Shown here: positions 36,463-46,145 of the stretch, one piece after another
Position numbering within the stretch: position 1 is the stretch's first letter
Layout: every line of letters starts with the position of its first letter
NCBI RefSeq assembly: GCF_041435015.1
Contig: NZ_CP107989.1
Coordinates: 6,324,001 to 6,388,000 of the forward strand
Source: Streptomyces canus
Lineage (GTDB): Bacteria; Actinomycetota; Actinomycetes; Streptomycetales; Streptomycetaceae
Reading direction: 5' to 3'
DNA: 64,000 bases
The notes under the pieces: model-generated
The model's database searches: none
What the model was told of the DNA's origin: nothing
What the model saw: only the letters and a program-made list of their open reading frames with translations
Made by a program: the position numbers and the translations under genes

Positions 36463-39400
36463 TCAGGATGCGAGCGGGTTCTCCCGGAGCCACCTGCGGA
36501 TCCGGTCCGCCTCTTCCTCGCGTCCGAGTCTGCGGAGCAGGATTTCCTGGAGGCCCAGCACGGTGTGCAGGCACATCAGCACCACGGGATTTCCGGAGAC
36601 CCTTACGCGATAGAACTCCACGATCTCGCCCGTGGTCCTGAGCGCGTCCCCGAGCTCGTCGACGTCCAGCGTCATCAGCTCGGCCCGCAGGCGCCGTGAG
36701 CGGGTGGGGTCATAGGCGAAGGCTGTGGGGTCGGCGGCCGCGAGGCGGTGCCCGACCTCCGCCGCCTCCCACTCACAGGCGAAGGCCACCCCCTCTCGTT
36801 CTGCCTGTGACAGATCCAGAGCGAGGTTTGACAGCGCGCGCGCCAGGTCGGGTTCGTAGGTGGCGGGGTATTCGGAGGCCAGTCGGCGCCAGATCGCCAC
36901 CGCTTCCTCGGTGGCCGTCCGGCCCTCACCTGCGCCGAAGACTTCGGCCCGTTGAGTGCCGAGGTTGGTCAGCGTCGCGGCGAGGTCGGGCTCGAAGGCG
37001 CGGTTGTCGGCCGCCAGCGGCCGCCACACCGCCACCGACTGTTCGGTGAGGTCCAGAGCCTTCTCTGCGCGCCCCACGTTGACCAGATGACCTCCGACCG
37101 CGGACAGGGATCGCGCCACCTCGTGCCGGAAGACGACGGGGTTGTCCGTGGCGAGCCGGCACCAGATCACCAGCGCCTCCTCGGCCCGGCGCAGGGCCTC
37201 TTCGGCGAGTCCCACCCCCGACAGCCGAACGCCGAGTCGGTGGAGGCCACTGGCCAGGCCGGGACCGTAGGCGGTGAAGTCGTGGCGTGCGAGCCTGCGC
37301 AGGATGTCGACCGCCTCCTCCTCGACGGCCAGAGCCTCCTGCACACGGCCCACCTGGGCCAGCTGTTCGTCCAGGTTGGACAGGGAGCGTGCCAGGTCGG
37401 GCTCGTGGGCGGCCGGGTTCTCGGCCACGAGCCGGCGTCTGATCTCCACCGCCTCCTCCTCGGCGGCCAGCGCCTCGCGCCAACGCCCCAGGTTCTTCAG
37501 GTCCACCCCGAGGTTGGACAGCGAGCCGGCGAACTGGGATTCGAAGGCGTCGGGATCGTGGGCCGCGAGCGGACGCAGGAGCCGTACGGACTCCTCGGTG
37601 GCAGCCAGGGCCTCGTCCAGGCGCATGGTGTCCGAGAACCTGATGCCGAGATTGGAGAGTGCGCCGGCCAGGTCGGATGTGAAGGCGGTCGGGTCGGCGG
37701 CGGCGAGCCTGCGCCAGATCCGCACTCCCTCCTGCGCGAGAGCGAGTCCCTCGGCGAGGCGTCCCGTCTCCGTCAGCCTGATGCCGAGGTGGGACAGTGA
37801 ACGGGCGAGATCCGGTTCGTGGAGAGGGGAGGCCTGGGCCAGCCGGCGCCAGACTGCCGACGCCTCGGCGGTCGCTGCCAGTGCCTCCTTCCTGCGCCCC
37901 AGTTCGCTCAGCTGAGAGCCGTAGTTGGAGAGCGAGACCGCGAGCCGGTGTTCCTCGCCGTCCGTCCCGTCCGCCACGTGCCGCCGCCGGATCGCTATCG
38001 CCTCTTCGATGACGGCGAGGGCTTCGGCTCTGTGCCCCGCGTGACCCAACTGGGTGCCGAGGTTGTCGAGCGATGTGGCCAGCACGGGTTCGTGAACGGC
38101 CGGGTACTCGTCCGCCAGCACCCGGTCGGCCTTGGCCAGACCCCGGCGGAGCCGCAGAGCGAGCGGGGCGATGACCCGAGACGACAGAGGCAGCGCGGTG
38201 ACCGCGCCGTAGGCGGCCTCGTAGGTGAGGTGTGCGCTGTCCAGAGCCGAGTCCAGAGCGCTGAGAACCTGCCGACTCTCCTCGGCGCGGCCGGAGTTGT
38301 AGTGGGCGATGGCCGCGCGGGTCAGGACGACGATGATCTGGGCCTGTTGAGCGGGTGCGGACTTCTCGAACAGGGCCGGGAGCGGGACGTACCCACGCAG
38401 GAGGGCGGACGAGGCCTGGTACTCGGCGATGCGGTCGGGCTGGAGGGAACCCCAGTACCGGCTGGGTTCGGGCGGGTAGAGACCGGCCAGCCAGGCCACG
38501 GTGTCCATGATCTTGCAATCGGGCACGTCGCGAAGCACGCCGATCACCTTGGCCGCCTCGTCCTCGTCGGCCGCCCCGCACAACACGACCACCGCGACGA
38601 CGGCCTCCAGGGCCCGGGTGGACAGGCGCAGTTCGAAGGCGGGCGTCTCGGCGCTGTCCTTCCAGAACCGCTTCTCGTGGAGCAGGAGGACAGCCTCCGG
38701 CGGGGTGCCGGGGGGTACGTCGGCAGGGCGGGGCCCGAGCTGAAGCAGGGCGACCAAGGCGGTCGTCTGAAGGGTGAGGGCGTTGTCGTAGCGGGGATGG
38801 GCCAGGTCGTCGGGTGGCTGGAGCTCCCCGGCCAGTCCTGCCCAGTCGTGCTCGGGCAGGGTCGGGATGCGGGGCAGGAGGCGAGCGAGGTCGTGAGCCG
38901 CGCGGAGGAACGCGCTGTGCCGTTCCGCGACGGGGCGGCTGCGGGGGATGAGCGCGGTGAGCTCGATGCCCGGGGTGTGGATGAGTTCCTGTCGCACGTC
39001 CGGCTCCTCGCTGAGCGAGTCGCTGCGCCAGGGCCCGTCGGACCGGGCCACCACGAGCAGCCGTACGCGGTGACGGGAGGGGTGCAGGTCGCTGATGAGG
39101 CGGCGCACCAGGTGGGGACGGGTCTCCGCGTAGTCCACGACGATCAGCAGGGGCAGCGCCGTGGCCAGAGCGGTGAAGTCCGGTACGCCGCGATCGGTGA
39201 GGTCGGAGCGCAGGTGCCCGGTCACCCAGCCTCGACGCCGGAGGAGTTCGGTCAGACGGCGGGCGAGGCGGCTCTTGCCCTGTCCGCCCGGCCCGGTCAG
39301 GACCTCCACCGACATCGCGGACGGACCGTCCTGGCACCAGGTGAGCAGCCGGGAGAGTTCACGGTCGCGGCCGTGGAAGGCGACGGCCTCGGCATCGGCG

Positions 39401-40179
39401 CGCAGCAGAGAGGCCGGTGACTTCAGATGGCGTGTGGACGCGGCCGGGGTGAACAGGGTTGCTGCTTCGGCCGGTTCGAGGAGTGGCTCCCAGCCGGTGT
39501 GCTCGGTGGCCACCAGGCGGAAGTCGTCGTCGGCGAGGAGGCGGTCGCTGGGGGTGGCGGTGAGGCGGGTACCGCCCTCGGCCCGGCGGTCGCGGCCGAC
39601 GACACCGCACAGCAAGTGCCCGCTCCCGCCGCCGTCGTAGAGTACGGCGGCCCCCGAAATGCCGGACCAGCGGCTGCCGTTCGCCAGTGCGGCCCGGTCG
39701 ACGGGGAGGAGGGGGTCGGTACTGGAGACCTCATAGTGTCCGGCCAGGGACCCCTTGCCCGGCGTGATGGAGCCGTTGAGCTGCTCGTCCAGGCGCCTGC
39801 CGTCCGGGTCCCTCTGCATGCGCGGAAAGCCGGCCAGGATGACAGAACAGGGACGGGCGCCGATCACGAGGCCGAATCTCTGCGGTGGCCGGACCGACGG
39901 GTCGCTCAGCGATTCCGGTGGCTGCCAGCCGTTGCCTTCGGCGATCTCGACCAGAGCCGCGTCGATGGTCTCGTCCAGGAGGTGCCAGCGCACCGTCGCG
40001 GGATACTTCGGCCCGTCGGCCAGAGCCAGCGACACAGTGGCCGCGCCGCGGTCGCCTTCCCCGAGCACATGGGCCGCCGTGAGCGCCAGCCTGGGCGCGA
40101 TCAGGTAGCCCGAGCCGAAGCTCCGTGGGTCCGGTCCCGGAACCCCCACGAAGATCCGCACCAGTCGGTCGTTCGCCAC
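36463..40179 (-). CDS. Trypsin-like protease - STAND NTPase - TPR protein (conflict system)
   Basis: 1238 residues from a GTG with GGGGAGG upstream. The N-terminal trypsin-like domain has a full triad: H37 (TAAHVLG), D73 (TIDAALVEI), S175 (SGISGAAV). A STAND-type P-loop domain follows: Walker A GPGGQGKS (296-303) and Walker B LLIVVDYAE with D349. From about 690 to 1140 there are roughly ten TPR-like repeats (EPDLARSLSNL..., LGRREEAL-like) of about 45 residues. No signal or membrane segment. Such proteins act as NTP-dependent sensors: the repeats recognise a trigger, the NTPase oligomerises, and the protease is switched on. The small Trypco2-type gene just upstream is its usual partner. A role in phage defence or regulated cell death is inferred. 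Confidence 0.85.
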   Translation of the reverse strand: MANDRLVRIFVGVPGPDPRSFGSGYLIAPRLALTAAHVLGEGDRGAATVSLALADGPKYPATVRWHLLDETIDAALVEIAEGNGWQPPESLSDPSVRPPQRFGLVIGARPCSVILAGFPRMQRDPDGRRLDEQLNGSITPGKGSLAGHYEVSSTDPLLPVDRAALANGSRWSGISGAAVLYDGGGSGHLLCGVVGRDRRAEGGTRLTATPSDRLLADDDFRLVATEHTGWEPLLEPAEAATLFTPAASTRHLKSPASLLRADAEAVAFHGRDRELSRLLTWCQDGPSAMSVEVLTGPGGQGKSRLARRLTELLRRRGWVTGHLRSDLTDRGVPDFTALATALPLLIVVDYAETRPHLVRRLISDLHPSRHRVRLLVVARSDGPWRSDSLSEEPDVRQELIHTPGIELTALIPRSRPVAERHSAFLRAAHDLARLLPRIPTLPEHDWAGLAGELQPPDDLAHPRYDNALTLQTTALVALLQLGPRPADVPPGTPPEAVLLLHEKRFWKDSAETPAFELRLSTRALEAVVAVVVLCGAADEDEAAKVIGVLRDVPDCKIMDTVAWLAGLYPPEPSRYWGSLQPDRIAEYQASSALLRGYVPLPALFEKSAPAQQAQIIVVLTRAAIAHYNSGRAEESRQVLSALDSALDSAHLTYEAAYGAVTALPLSSRVIAPLALRLRRGLAKADRVLADEYPAVHEPVLATSLDNLGTQLGHAGHRAEALAVIEEAIAIRRRHVADGTDGEEHRLAVSLSNYGSQLSELGRRKEALAATAEASAVWRRLAQASPLHEPDLARSLSHLGIRLTETGRLAEGLALAQEGVRIWRRLAAADPTAFTSDLAGALSNLGIRFSDTMRLDEALAATEESVRLLRPLAAHDPDAFESQFAGSLSNLGVDLKNLGRWREALAAEEEAVEIRRRLVAENPAAHEPDLARSLSNLDEQLAQVGRVQEALAVEEEAVDILRRLARHDFTAYGPGLASGLHRLGVRLSGVGLAEEALRRAEEALVIWCRLATDNPVVFRHEVARSLSAVGGHLVNVGRAEKALDLTEQSVAVWRPLAADNRAFEPDLAATLTNLGTQRAEVFGAGEGRTATEEAVAIWRRLASEYPATYEPDLARALSNLALDLSQAEREGVAFACEWEAAEVGHRLAAADPTAFAYDPTRSRRLRAELMTLDVDELGDALRTTGEIVEFYRVRVSGNPVVLMCLHTVLGLQEILLRRLGREEEADRIRRWLRENPLAS

Positions 40180-40200
40180 GACACCTCCCCCCGGGGACGG

Positions 40201-40530
40201 TCACTCTGTGTCGAGCACGTCGATGTCGCCACTCCCGGGCTGGTGCGGTTGCAGCTTCACCGTCACCGTGTGGGTAGCCCTTCTGCCGCTCTCCTTCCTG
40301 CCACCCAGGCTGACCACGCTCCAGCGCAGCCCACCGTCGATCCCCTGGACGCCGGTCAGCTCCAGGCCGAGTTCCAGAGTGATCTCCCCCAGCGTGAACA
40401 GCACCCCCCGGTCGCCGGGACCCGAGGGACTGGATGCGCGGCTCTGGGCCTCGGCGATCTGGTCTCTCAGCATCGCGATCGCGTCCGCCAGGTCGAGCCA
40501 CCCCGGCTCCGCGCCATGGCTGTCCGTCAT
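40201..40530 (-). CDS. Trypco2-type small protein (trypsin co-occurring domain)
   Basis: 109 residues from the ATG at 40530, preceded by GGGGGG. The N-terminal amphipathic helix (LDLADAIAMLRDQIAEAQSRA) is followed by a beta-rich domain (VLFTLGEITLELGLELTGVQ; LRWSVVSLGG; THTVTVKLQPH). This matches the Trypco2 family, known from comparative genomics as a small protein encoded beside trypsin-like effector proteins. It ends 21 nt before the protease-STAND gene, so the two form one operon. It may bind or restrain the protease until a trigger is sensed (inference). Confidence 0.78.
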   Translation of the reverse strand: MTDSHGAEPGWLDLADAIAMLRDQIAEAQSRASSPSGPGDRGVLFTLGEITLELGLELTGVQGIDGGLRWSVVSLGGRKESGRRATHTVTVKLQPHQPGSGDIDVLDTE

Positions 40531-40714
40531 CGGCCCCCCGGTCGTCGACTGTCGCCTCCTATTTCTCCCGCCGCGCACGGAAGAAACCAGTCCAAATGTG
40601 TGCCTTCGCTACGTCCGCCCCGAGCTGCTGAGAAGAGGGCGCCGGCACTGCCCCGGCTCGCGGCGCGCGCCGATGCGGGGGACTTCGACGAGCTGCTCGC
40701 CAAGGAGACCTACC

Positions 40715-40897
40715 GACGTGCAGCGGGAGCTCAAGGAGGAGGGGCGGCACCGCTCCGCCGGAGCCGTGGATCTTCTCGTCGCCGCGACGGCCGAACTCCA
40801 GGGCCTGATCATGCTTCACCACGACAACGGGTTCGAGACCATCGCCGCGGTCACCGGCCGGCCGACCCAGCGGCTGGCCGCGCCGGGCAGTCTCCGA
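40715..40897 (+). pseudogene. Remnant of a PIN-domain (VapC-type) toxin gene
   Basis: DVQRELKEEGRHRSAGAVD then LLVAATAELQG, LIMLHHDNGFETIAAVTG and RPTQRLAAPGSL match the C-terminal half of Streptomyces VapC-like ribonucleases, including the acidic residues of VDLL and HHDNGF. The N-terminal half and the antitoxin gene are missing, there is no start, and no stop follows the homology for a long distance, so it is a dead fragment. A stretch in another frame just upstream (40611-40713) may also be coding debris. The rest of the 445-nt gap shows nothing else. Confidence 0.7.
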
Positions 40898-40975
40898 GCC
40901 CGGTGGGGCGCGGCGGGGCGCGGCACCCCCCTCGGCTGCCGCGCCCCGTTCCCCCGACCCCCGTCTCCGTGGTGG

Positions 40976-42415
40976 CTACTGAGTGCTCTGGACCTCCGGG
41001 AGCGTGCCCGTGCGGGCTGCCCGGCCGTACCAGAGAGCGCTGGACTTGGGTGTCCGTTCCAGCGTCGCGTAGTCCACGTAGACCGCGCCGAAACGCTTCT
41101 CGTAGCCGTACGCCCACTCGAAGTTGTCCAGCAGGGACCACAGGTAGTAGCCCCGGACGTCCGCGCCGTCGGCGATCGCGCGGCGGACCGCGGCGAGGTG
41201 GCCCTGCAGATAGGCGACCCGCTCGGGGTCGTGGACGCGGCCGTCGGGGTCGGGCTTGTCGTCGTAGGCCGCGCCGTTCTCCGTGATGTACAGCGGCAAC
41301 CCCGGGGCCTCGCGCGTGTAGCGCATGATCAGATCGTGCAGACCCGTCGGGTCGATCGTCCAGCCCATCTCCGTGCGCTCACCGGGGGTCTGGTGGAAGG
41401 TGACGTCGTCCGCCCCGGGCCACGGGGAGTGCGTGCTGCTGCCGTGACCGTCGGCGCGCGGCCCGCTCGCGTCCGGATCGGCGGCCGAGACCAGTGCCGG
41501 CGTGTAGTAGTTGAGGCCCAGCGCGTCCAGCGGCTGGTTGATCAGGGCGAGGTCGCCGTCCTCGACGAACGACCAGTCCGTGATCAGCTCCGTCGCCGTG
41601 AACAGCGTCTGCGGATACGCCCCGTGCAGGATCGGCCCGTGGAAGACACCGTTGGCCAGGTCGTCGATCTTCTGCGCCGCCGCCAGGTCCGCCGCGTCCT
41701 GCGAGAAGGGCCTGACCACCGAGGAGTTGAGACTGAGCGCCACCGAGTTGCGGGCCGGCATCGACGCGCGCAGCGCCGAAGTGCCCAGTCCGTGGGCCAG
41801 GTTCAGCGTGTGCGCCGCCTTCAGCGAGGCCGCGGGGTCCGTACGGCCCGGCGCGTGCACCCCGGACGCGTAGCCCAGGAAGGCCGCGCACCACGGCTCG
41901 TTGAGGGTGATCCACTGTTCCACCCGGTCGCCGAGCGCCTCCCCGACGATCTGCGCGTACTCCGCGAAACGGTAGGCCGTGTCGCGCTCGGGCCAGCCGC
42001 CCGCGTCCTCCAGCTCCTGGGGCAGGTCCCAGTGGTAGAGCGTCACGGCCGGCTTGATGCCGTGCGCGAGGAGCTCGTCCACCAGCCGGCGGTAGAAGTC
42101 CAGACCCCGCTGGACCGCGGGGCCGCGGCCGGTCGGCTGCACCCGGGACCAGGAGATCGAGAAACGGTACGCCGTCAGGCCCAGGTCGGCCATGAGCGCC
42201 ACGTCGTCGCGGTAGCGGTGGTAGTGGTCGACAGCGATGTCACCGTGGTCTCCGCCGGCCGTCTTGCCCGGGGTGTGGCTGAAGGTGTCCCAGATGGAGG
42301 GCGTACGGCCGTCCTCCCGCACCGCCCCTTCGATCTGGTACGCGGAGGTCGCGGCGCCCCACAGGAAGGCGGGGGGAAAGGTCACCGGGGTCACCGGCGT
42401 TTCGGACTCAAGCAT
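40976..42415 (-). CDS. bglC: Beta-glucosidase, GH1 (cellobiose hydrolysis)
   Basis: 479 residues. GH1 barrel: [15 protein letters not shown] at the N-terminus, acid/base glutamate in TLNEPW and nucleophile glutamate in YITENGAA. No signal peptide, so it hydrolyses imported cellobiose or cellotriose to glucose in the cytoplasm. It follows cebG with a 119-nt gap in the order cebE-cebF-cebG-bglC. A CebR operator overlaps its start codon, so it can be repressed separately from the transporter. The gene order matches SCO2798 from memory. Confidence 0.93.
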   Translation of the reverse strand: MLESETPVTPVTFPPAFLWGAATSAYQIEGAVREDGRTPSIWDTFSHTPGKTAGGDHGDIAVDHYHRYRDDVALMADLGLTAYRFSISWSRVQPTGRGPAVQRGLDFYRRLVDELLAHGIKPAVTLYHWDLPQELEDAGGWPERDTAYRFAEYAQIVGEALGDRVEQWITLNEPWCAAFLGYASGVHAPGRTDPAASLKAAHTLNLAHGLGTSALRASMPARNSVALSLNSSVVRPFSQDAADLAAAQKIDDLANGVFHGPILHGAYPQTLFTATELITDWSFVEDGDLALINQPLDALGLNYYTPALVSAADPDASGPRADGHGSSTHSPWPGADDVTFHQTPGERTEMGWTIDPTGLHDLIMRYTREAPGLPLYITENGAAYDDKPDPDGRVHDPERVAYLQGHLAAVRRAIADGADVRGYYLWSLLDNFEWAYGYEKRFGAVYVDYATLERTPKSSALWYGRAARTGTLPEVQSTQ

Positions 42416-42428
42416 GGAAGCGCTCCCA
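42415..42428. promoter_or_regulatory. CebR operator over the bglC start codon
   Basis: TGGAAGCGCTCCCA differs by one base from the perfect CebR palindrome TGGGAGCGCTCCCA. It includes the first base of the bglC ATG. CebR binding at such sites, relieved by cellobiose or cellotriose, is established in other Streptomyces. Confidence 0.88.
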
Positions 42429-42534
42429 TTGGAGGTCGTCAGAGCGACTGATGAAGGGGGGAGGGGAGTGGAAGGGGCCGAGGCGGCGCCGGCCCGGCCC
42501 CAGGAGAGATGGCGGAAAAGCCGTATGAGGGGTG

Positions 42535-43440
42535 TCAGCCCTTGATCGCGCCCTGCATGATGCCGCCCACGATCTGCTTGCCGAACAGGATGAAGGCGAT
42601 CAGCAGCGGCAGTGTGCCGAGGAACGCGCCCGCCATGATCACGGCCTGGTCGGGGACATAACCGGTGCCCAGCGAGTTGAGGGCGACCTGCACGGTCGGG
42701 TTCTGCTGGTTCAGGGCGATGATCGGCCACAGGAAGTCGTTCCAGGCGAACACGAAGGTCAGCAGCCCGAGCACGGCCATCGCCGGCCGCGCGGCCGGGA
42801 AGACCACGTGCCACACCACCCGGATGCTGCTCGCCCCGTCCACCCGGGCCGCCTCGATCAGCTCGCTCGGTAGCGCCTGCACCAGGTACTGCCGCATGAA
42901 GAAGGTGCCGAAGGCCGTCACCAGAGTGGGCAGGATGACTGTCTGGAGCTGGTTCGACCACCCGAGGTCGGCCATCCACAGATACAGCGGTACGACAGCC
43001 AGCTGCGGCGGGATCATCATCGTGCCGATCGTCAGCAGCAGCAGAAAGCCCGAGAACCTGAACTGCAGCTTGGCGAAGGCGAATCCGGCGAGCGTGGAGA
43101 ACAGCACCGTGCTGATCGTGATGGCGCCCGCGACGATCACGCTGTTGAGCATCGCGGTGCCGAGGCCGGCCTCGTCCCACGCGGTCTGCATGTTCTTGAA
43201 CAGGTTCCCGCCGAACCACAGCGGCGGCGGTGTCTCGGCGAGTCGGTGGTCGGTGCGCGAGGCCGCGATCGCCGTCCACACCAGGGGCGCCAGCGAGACG
43301 AGCGCGAAGACCGCCAGGACCAGATAGGTCACCGGGCCCGCGTGCAGCTGCTTGCCCGCGCCCATCACCCGACGGGAGGGGCCCCGCTTCTTCCCCGCCT
43401 GAGGCTCTGCCTGAGGCAGCGTCAGTTCACTGGTGGTCAT
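42535..43440 (-). CDS. cebG: Cellobiose/cellotriose ABC transporter permease CebG
   Basis: 301 residues with six predicted membrane helices and the EAA loop [21 protein letters not shown] at about 193-213. It is a MalG-type permease that forms the channel with CebF, whose gene overlaps its start by 4 nt. The ATPase is expected to be MsiK, encoded elsewhere. Confidence 0.92.
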   Translation of the reverse strand: MTTSELTLPQAEPQAGKKRGPSRRVMGAGKQLHAGPVTYLVLAVFALVSLAPLVWTAIAASRTDHRLAETPPPLWFGGNLFKNMQTAWDEAGLGTAMLNSVIVAGAITISTVLFSTLAGFAFAKLQFRFSGFLLLLTIGTMMIPPQLAVVPLYLWMADLGWSNQLQTVILPTLVTAFGTFFMRQYLVQALPSELIEAARVDGASSIRVVWHVVFPAARPAMAVLGLLTFVFAWNDFLWPIIALNQQNPTVQVALNSLGTGYVPDQAVIMAGAFLGTLPLLIAFILFGKQIVGGIMQGAIKG

Positions 43441-44468
43441 TGGGACTTCCTCAGACGTCGGGTGACCAGCAGGTTGATCGCGGCGACGATCAACAGGATC
43501 AGGAACATGGACCAGGCGATCGCGGACGCCTTGCCGAGGTTGCCGATGATCCAGCCCTGGTCGTACATGTACAGGCCGAGCGTCTGGTACTGGTGCTCGG
43601 AGCCGCCCTTGGAGCCGCTGACCCCACCGAACAGCAGGGGCTCACCGAAGAGCTGGGTCGCGCCGATGGTGGAGACCACCACCGTGAACAGGATGGTCGG
43701 CCGAAGCTGTGGGACCGTCACGTGGATGAACTGCTGCCAGCGGTTGGCCCCGTCGATCGCCGCCGACTCGTACAGGTCGGCCGGGATCGCCTGCATCGCC
43801 GCGAGGTAGATCAGCGCGTTGTAGCCGGTCCACCGCCAGATCACGATCGACGACACCGCGAACTGCGAACCCCAGTCGGACTCACGCCAGTTGATGGGGT
43901 CGATGCCCACGAAGTCGAGGAGCCAGTTGATCATGCCGCCGTCCCACGAGTACAGCAGCGTGAAGACGAGGGTCGCCGCCGCCACCGAGGTGGCGTACGG
44001 GGTGAGCATCACGACCCGCCAGACGGTCGAGCCGCGCAGCCGGTAGTTGAGCAGGTGCGCAAGTCCGATCGCCGCCATCAGCTGCGGCACCGTCGAGATC
44101 ACACCGATGGTGAAGGTGTTCTTGAGGGCGTTCCAGAAGAAGTCCGAGGACAGCAGGTTCTGGTAGTTGTCCAGGCCCGCCCAGGTCTGGGTGTCCAGCG
44201 AGGACAACTGCACGTCGTGCAGCGAGTACCAGGCCGTGTACAGCAGGGGGATCAGGGAGAACGCCCCGAAGATGACGAAGAAGGGGGCGATGAACACGTA
44301 CGGAGACGCCTTCATGTCCCAGCGGTACAGCCGGCTGCGCCAGGGGCCCTTGCCCTCGGGCGGCGGCGTACCGCGACCGTGAGCGCCCCGGGCCGCGCCC
44401 GGCTGGGAGCCGGGCGCGGCCTCGGCGCTCGACGCGGGATGCGCGAGTGCCTGCTTGGGGCTTGTCAC
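43437..44468 (-). CDS. cebF: Cellobiose/cellotriose ABC transporter permease CebF
   Basis: 343 residues from the GTG at 44468, which overlaps the cebE stop by 4 nt. A polar, Ala/Gly/Pro-rich N-terminal tail of about 50 residues precedes six predicted membrane helices. The EAA loop YESAAIDGANRWQQFIHVTVP is at about 234-254. It is a MalF-type permease partner of CebG. Confidence 0.92.
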   Translation of the reverse strand: MTSPKQALAHPASSAEAAPGSQPGAARGAHGRGTPPPEGKGPWRSRLYRWDMKASPYVFIAPFFVIFGAFSLIPLLYTAWYSLHDVQLSSLDTQTWAGLDNYQNLLSSDFFWNALKNTFTIGVISTVPQLMAAIGLAHLLNYRLRGSTVWRVVMLTPYATSVAAATLVFTLLYSWDGGMINWLLDFVGIDPINWRESDWGSQFAVSSIVIWRWTGYNALIYLAAMQAIPADLYESAAIDGANRWQQFIHVTVPQLRPTILFTVVVSTIGATQLFGEPLLFGGVSGSKGGSEHQYQTLGLYMYDQGWIIGNLGKASAIAWSMFLILLIVAAINLLVTRRLRKSQ

Positions 44469-45790
44469 TGGCCGAGCACGTCCTTGATCTCGTTCGTGGC
44501 CGCGTCCCAGCCCTGCTCGGGCGACTTGCCCTTCTGCTCGACCTGGAGGATGCCGATGTCGGTCAGCGCGGTGTTGATCGGCTGGTCCTTGACGCCGAAG
44601 ATCTGTGCCGGGATCGTCTTCGCCGCGTCGGAGAAGATCTGCGTGATCGGCGCGTTGCTGAAGAACTCCGTGGTGGCGGGGGCCGGCTTCAGGGTCGAGT
44701 AGGCCGCCGGGGCCGACGGGAAGCTCGCCTGCTTGGCGAAGACCTTCGCCTGCTGCTCGGGCGCGGTCAGCCACTTCGCCAGCTCGATGGCCTCCTTCTG
44801 GTGCTTGCCCGCGGTCGGCACGCCGATGAAGGCACCGCCCCAGTTGCCCGCGGTCGGAGCGGCCGCCACGTCCCACTTGCCCTTGCCCGCGTCACCGGAC
44901 TTCTCCTGGATGTAGCCGATCATCCAGGCGGGGCAGGCCACGGTGGCGAAGGAGGCGTTCGCGTAGCCCTGGTCCCACGGCTTGTCGAACTGCTTGAGCT
45001 TCGCCGACATGTTGCTGGTCGCCACGGACATCGCGACGTCCCAGGCGTTCTTCACACCGCTGGACTTGTCCCAGACGACCTTGCCGCTCTTGTCGTAGTA
45101 GCGCTCGCTCTCACCGTTGAGCACCGCGTTGTAGACGGAGGAGGCCGAGTCCACGAACTTGGTGCCGCTCGGCGCCTTCTTCATGTACTGCTTGCCGAGG
45201 TCGACGTACTTGTTCCAGTCGCCCTTCCACTGCGCGGCGAGCTTGGTGCGGTCGGTCTCCAGACCGGCCTTCTCGAACAGGTCCTTGCGGTAGCAGATCG
45301 CCATCGGGCCGATGTCGGTGCCGAGCCCGATGAGTTTGCCGTCCGCCGTCGTGGCCTGGGCGTTCTTCCAGTCCAGCCACTGCGACTTGTCGACGTCCTT
45401 GCCGAGGTCGACGAACTTGGAGCCCTGCGTCTGGACGGCCTCGGTGATGTTGCCGACCTCGATGGCCTGGATGTCGTCGGTGCCGGAGCCGGCCTGCAGC
45501 CGGGTGAGGACCTTCGGCCAGTAGACGTCGGTCCGGGTGGTGACGTTCTCCTTGATGGTGATGTCCGGGTGCAGCTTCGTGTACTCGTCGTAGAGACCGG
45601 CCTGCTTGTAGCCGAAGACTCCGAAGGTGCCTACGGTCAGCGTGGTCTTGCCGCCGCCGGAGTTGTTACCCGAGCCCGACGAGTCGCCGTCGTCCGAGTC
45701 GCCGGCACAGCCGGCCAGCACTCCCGTAGTCAGTGCGGCGACGGCCGCCAGGGCCAACAGCCGGTGGGACCGGCGGGTAGTCGTGCGCAT
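44465..45790 (-). CDS. cebE: Cellobiose/cellotriose-binding lipoprotein CebE
   Basis: 441 residues. Signal peptide with lipobox (LAALAAVAALTTGVLAGC, cysteine 28), then a Ser/Gly-rich spacer (DSDDGDSSGSGNNSGGG) and a family 1 sugar-binding fold (LTVGTFGVFGYKQAGLYDEY; MAICYRKDLFEKAGL). It captures cello-oligosaccharides outside the membrane. It is the first gene of the ceb operon, with a perfect CebR operator 117 nt upstream. In plant-associated Streptomyces this uptake links cellulose breakdown to metabolism and development. Confidence 0.93.
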   Translation of the reverse strand: MRTTTRRSHRLLALAAVAALTTGVLAGCAGDSDDGDSSGSGNNSGGGKTTLTVGTFGVFGYKQAGLYDEYTKLHPDITIKENVTTRTDVYWPKVLTRLQAGSGTDDIQAIEVGNITEAVQTQGSKFVDLGKDVDKSQWLDWKNAQATTADGKLIGLGTDIGPMAICYRKDLFEKAGLETDRTKLAAQWKGDWNKYVDLGKQYMKKAPSGTKFVDSASSVYNAVLNGESERYYDKSGKVVWDKSSGVKNAWDVAMSVATSNMSAKLKQFDKPWDQGYANASFATVACPAWMIGYIQEKSGDAGKGKWDVAAAPTAGNWGGAFIGVPTAGKHQKEAIELAKWLTAPEQQAKVFAKQASFPSAPAAYSTLKPAPATTEFFSNAPITQIFSDAAKTIPAQIFGVKDQPINTALTDIGILQVEQKGKSPEQGWDAATNEIKDVLGQ

Positions 45791-46145
45791 TGCGTCCTCC
45801 TGTTGCCTGACGTGCCGACCCCCCGGCCAACTGCGTTGTTGGACCCGTTACTTGACTGCTGCGGCTCGGGCGGGGAACGTGCGGGATGTTTATGTGTCAG
45901 GTACCGTGGGAGCGCTCCCACTCGTGATGTGTTGAAGGTTCGCGGGTTGGAGCGAGGGTGTCAAGGGAGCGTGCAGGGCGATATCGCTTTGAGATGTTTC
46001 CTTCGCTGGGGTCGGGTCTTTGGCCGCTGCGGAGGGTGGCGCCGTCGAAGCGGGTGGACGGAGACTGTTCGGTGGCGATCACTCATTCGAGGGAGGCTGA
46101 TCTGTTCTCATGCGACGTGGTCGTGGCGCCGATAGCTTCCTTGTC
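45791..46145. promoter_or_regulatory. cebE promoter region, now ending at the inserted element
   Basis: The 355 nt hold the cebE promoter and the CebR operator at 45907-45920. The part beyond about 46090 probably belongs to the left end of the TnpB element, but no boundary repeat could be seen. Confidence 0.6.
45907..45920. promoter_or_regulatory. CebR operator of cebE, perfect palindrome
   Basis: TGGGAGCGCTCCCA is the consensus CebR-binding site with no mismatch. It would block transcription of cebEFG (and possibly bglC by read-through) until cellobiose or cellotriose releases CebR. Confidence 0.93.

Noticed and set aside
36926..39420. Alternative frames on both strands within the STAND-TPR gene
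   Set aside because: Shadows of the 1238-residue protein, whose domains are continuous in the chosen frame.
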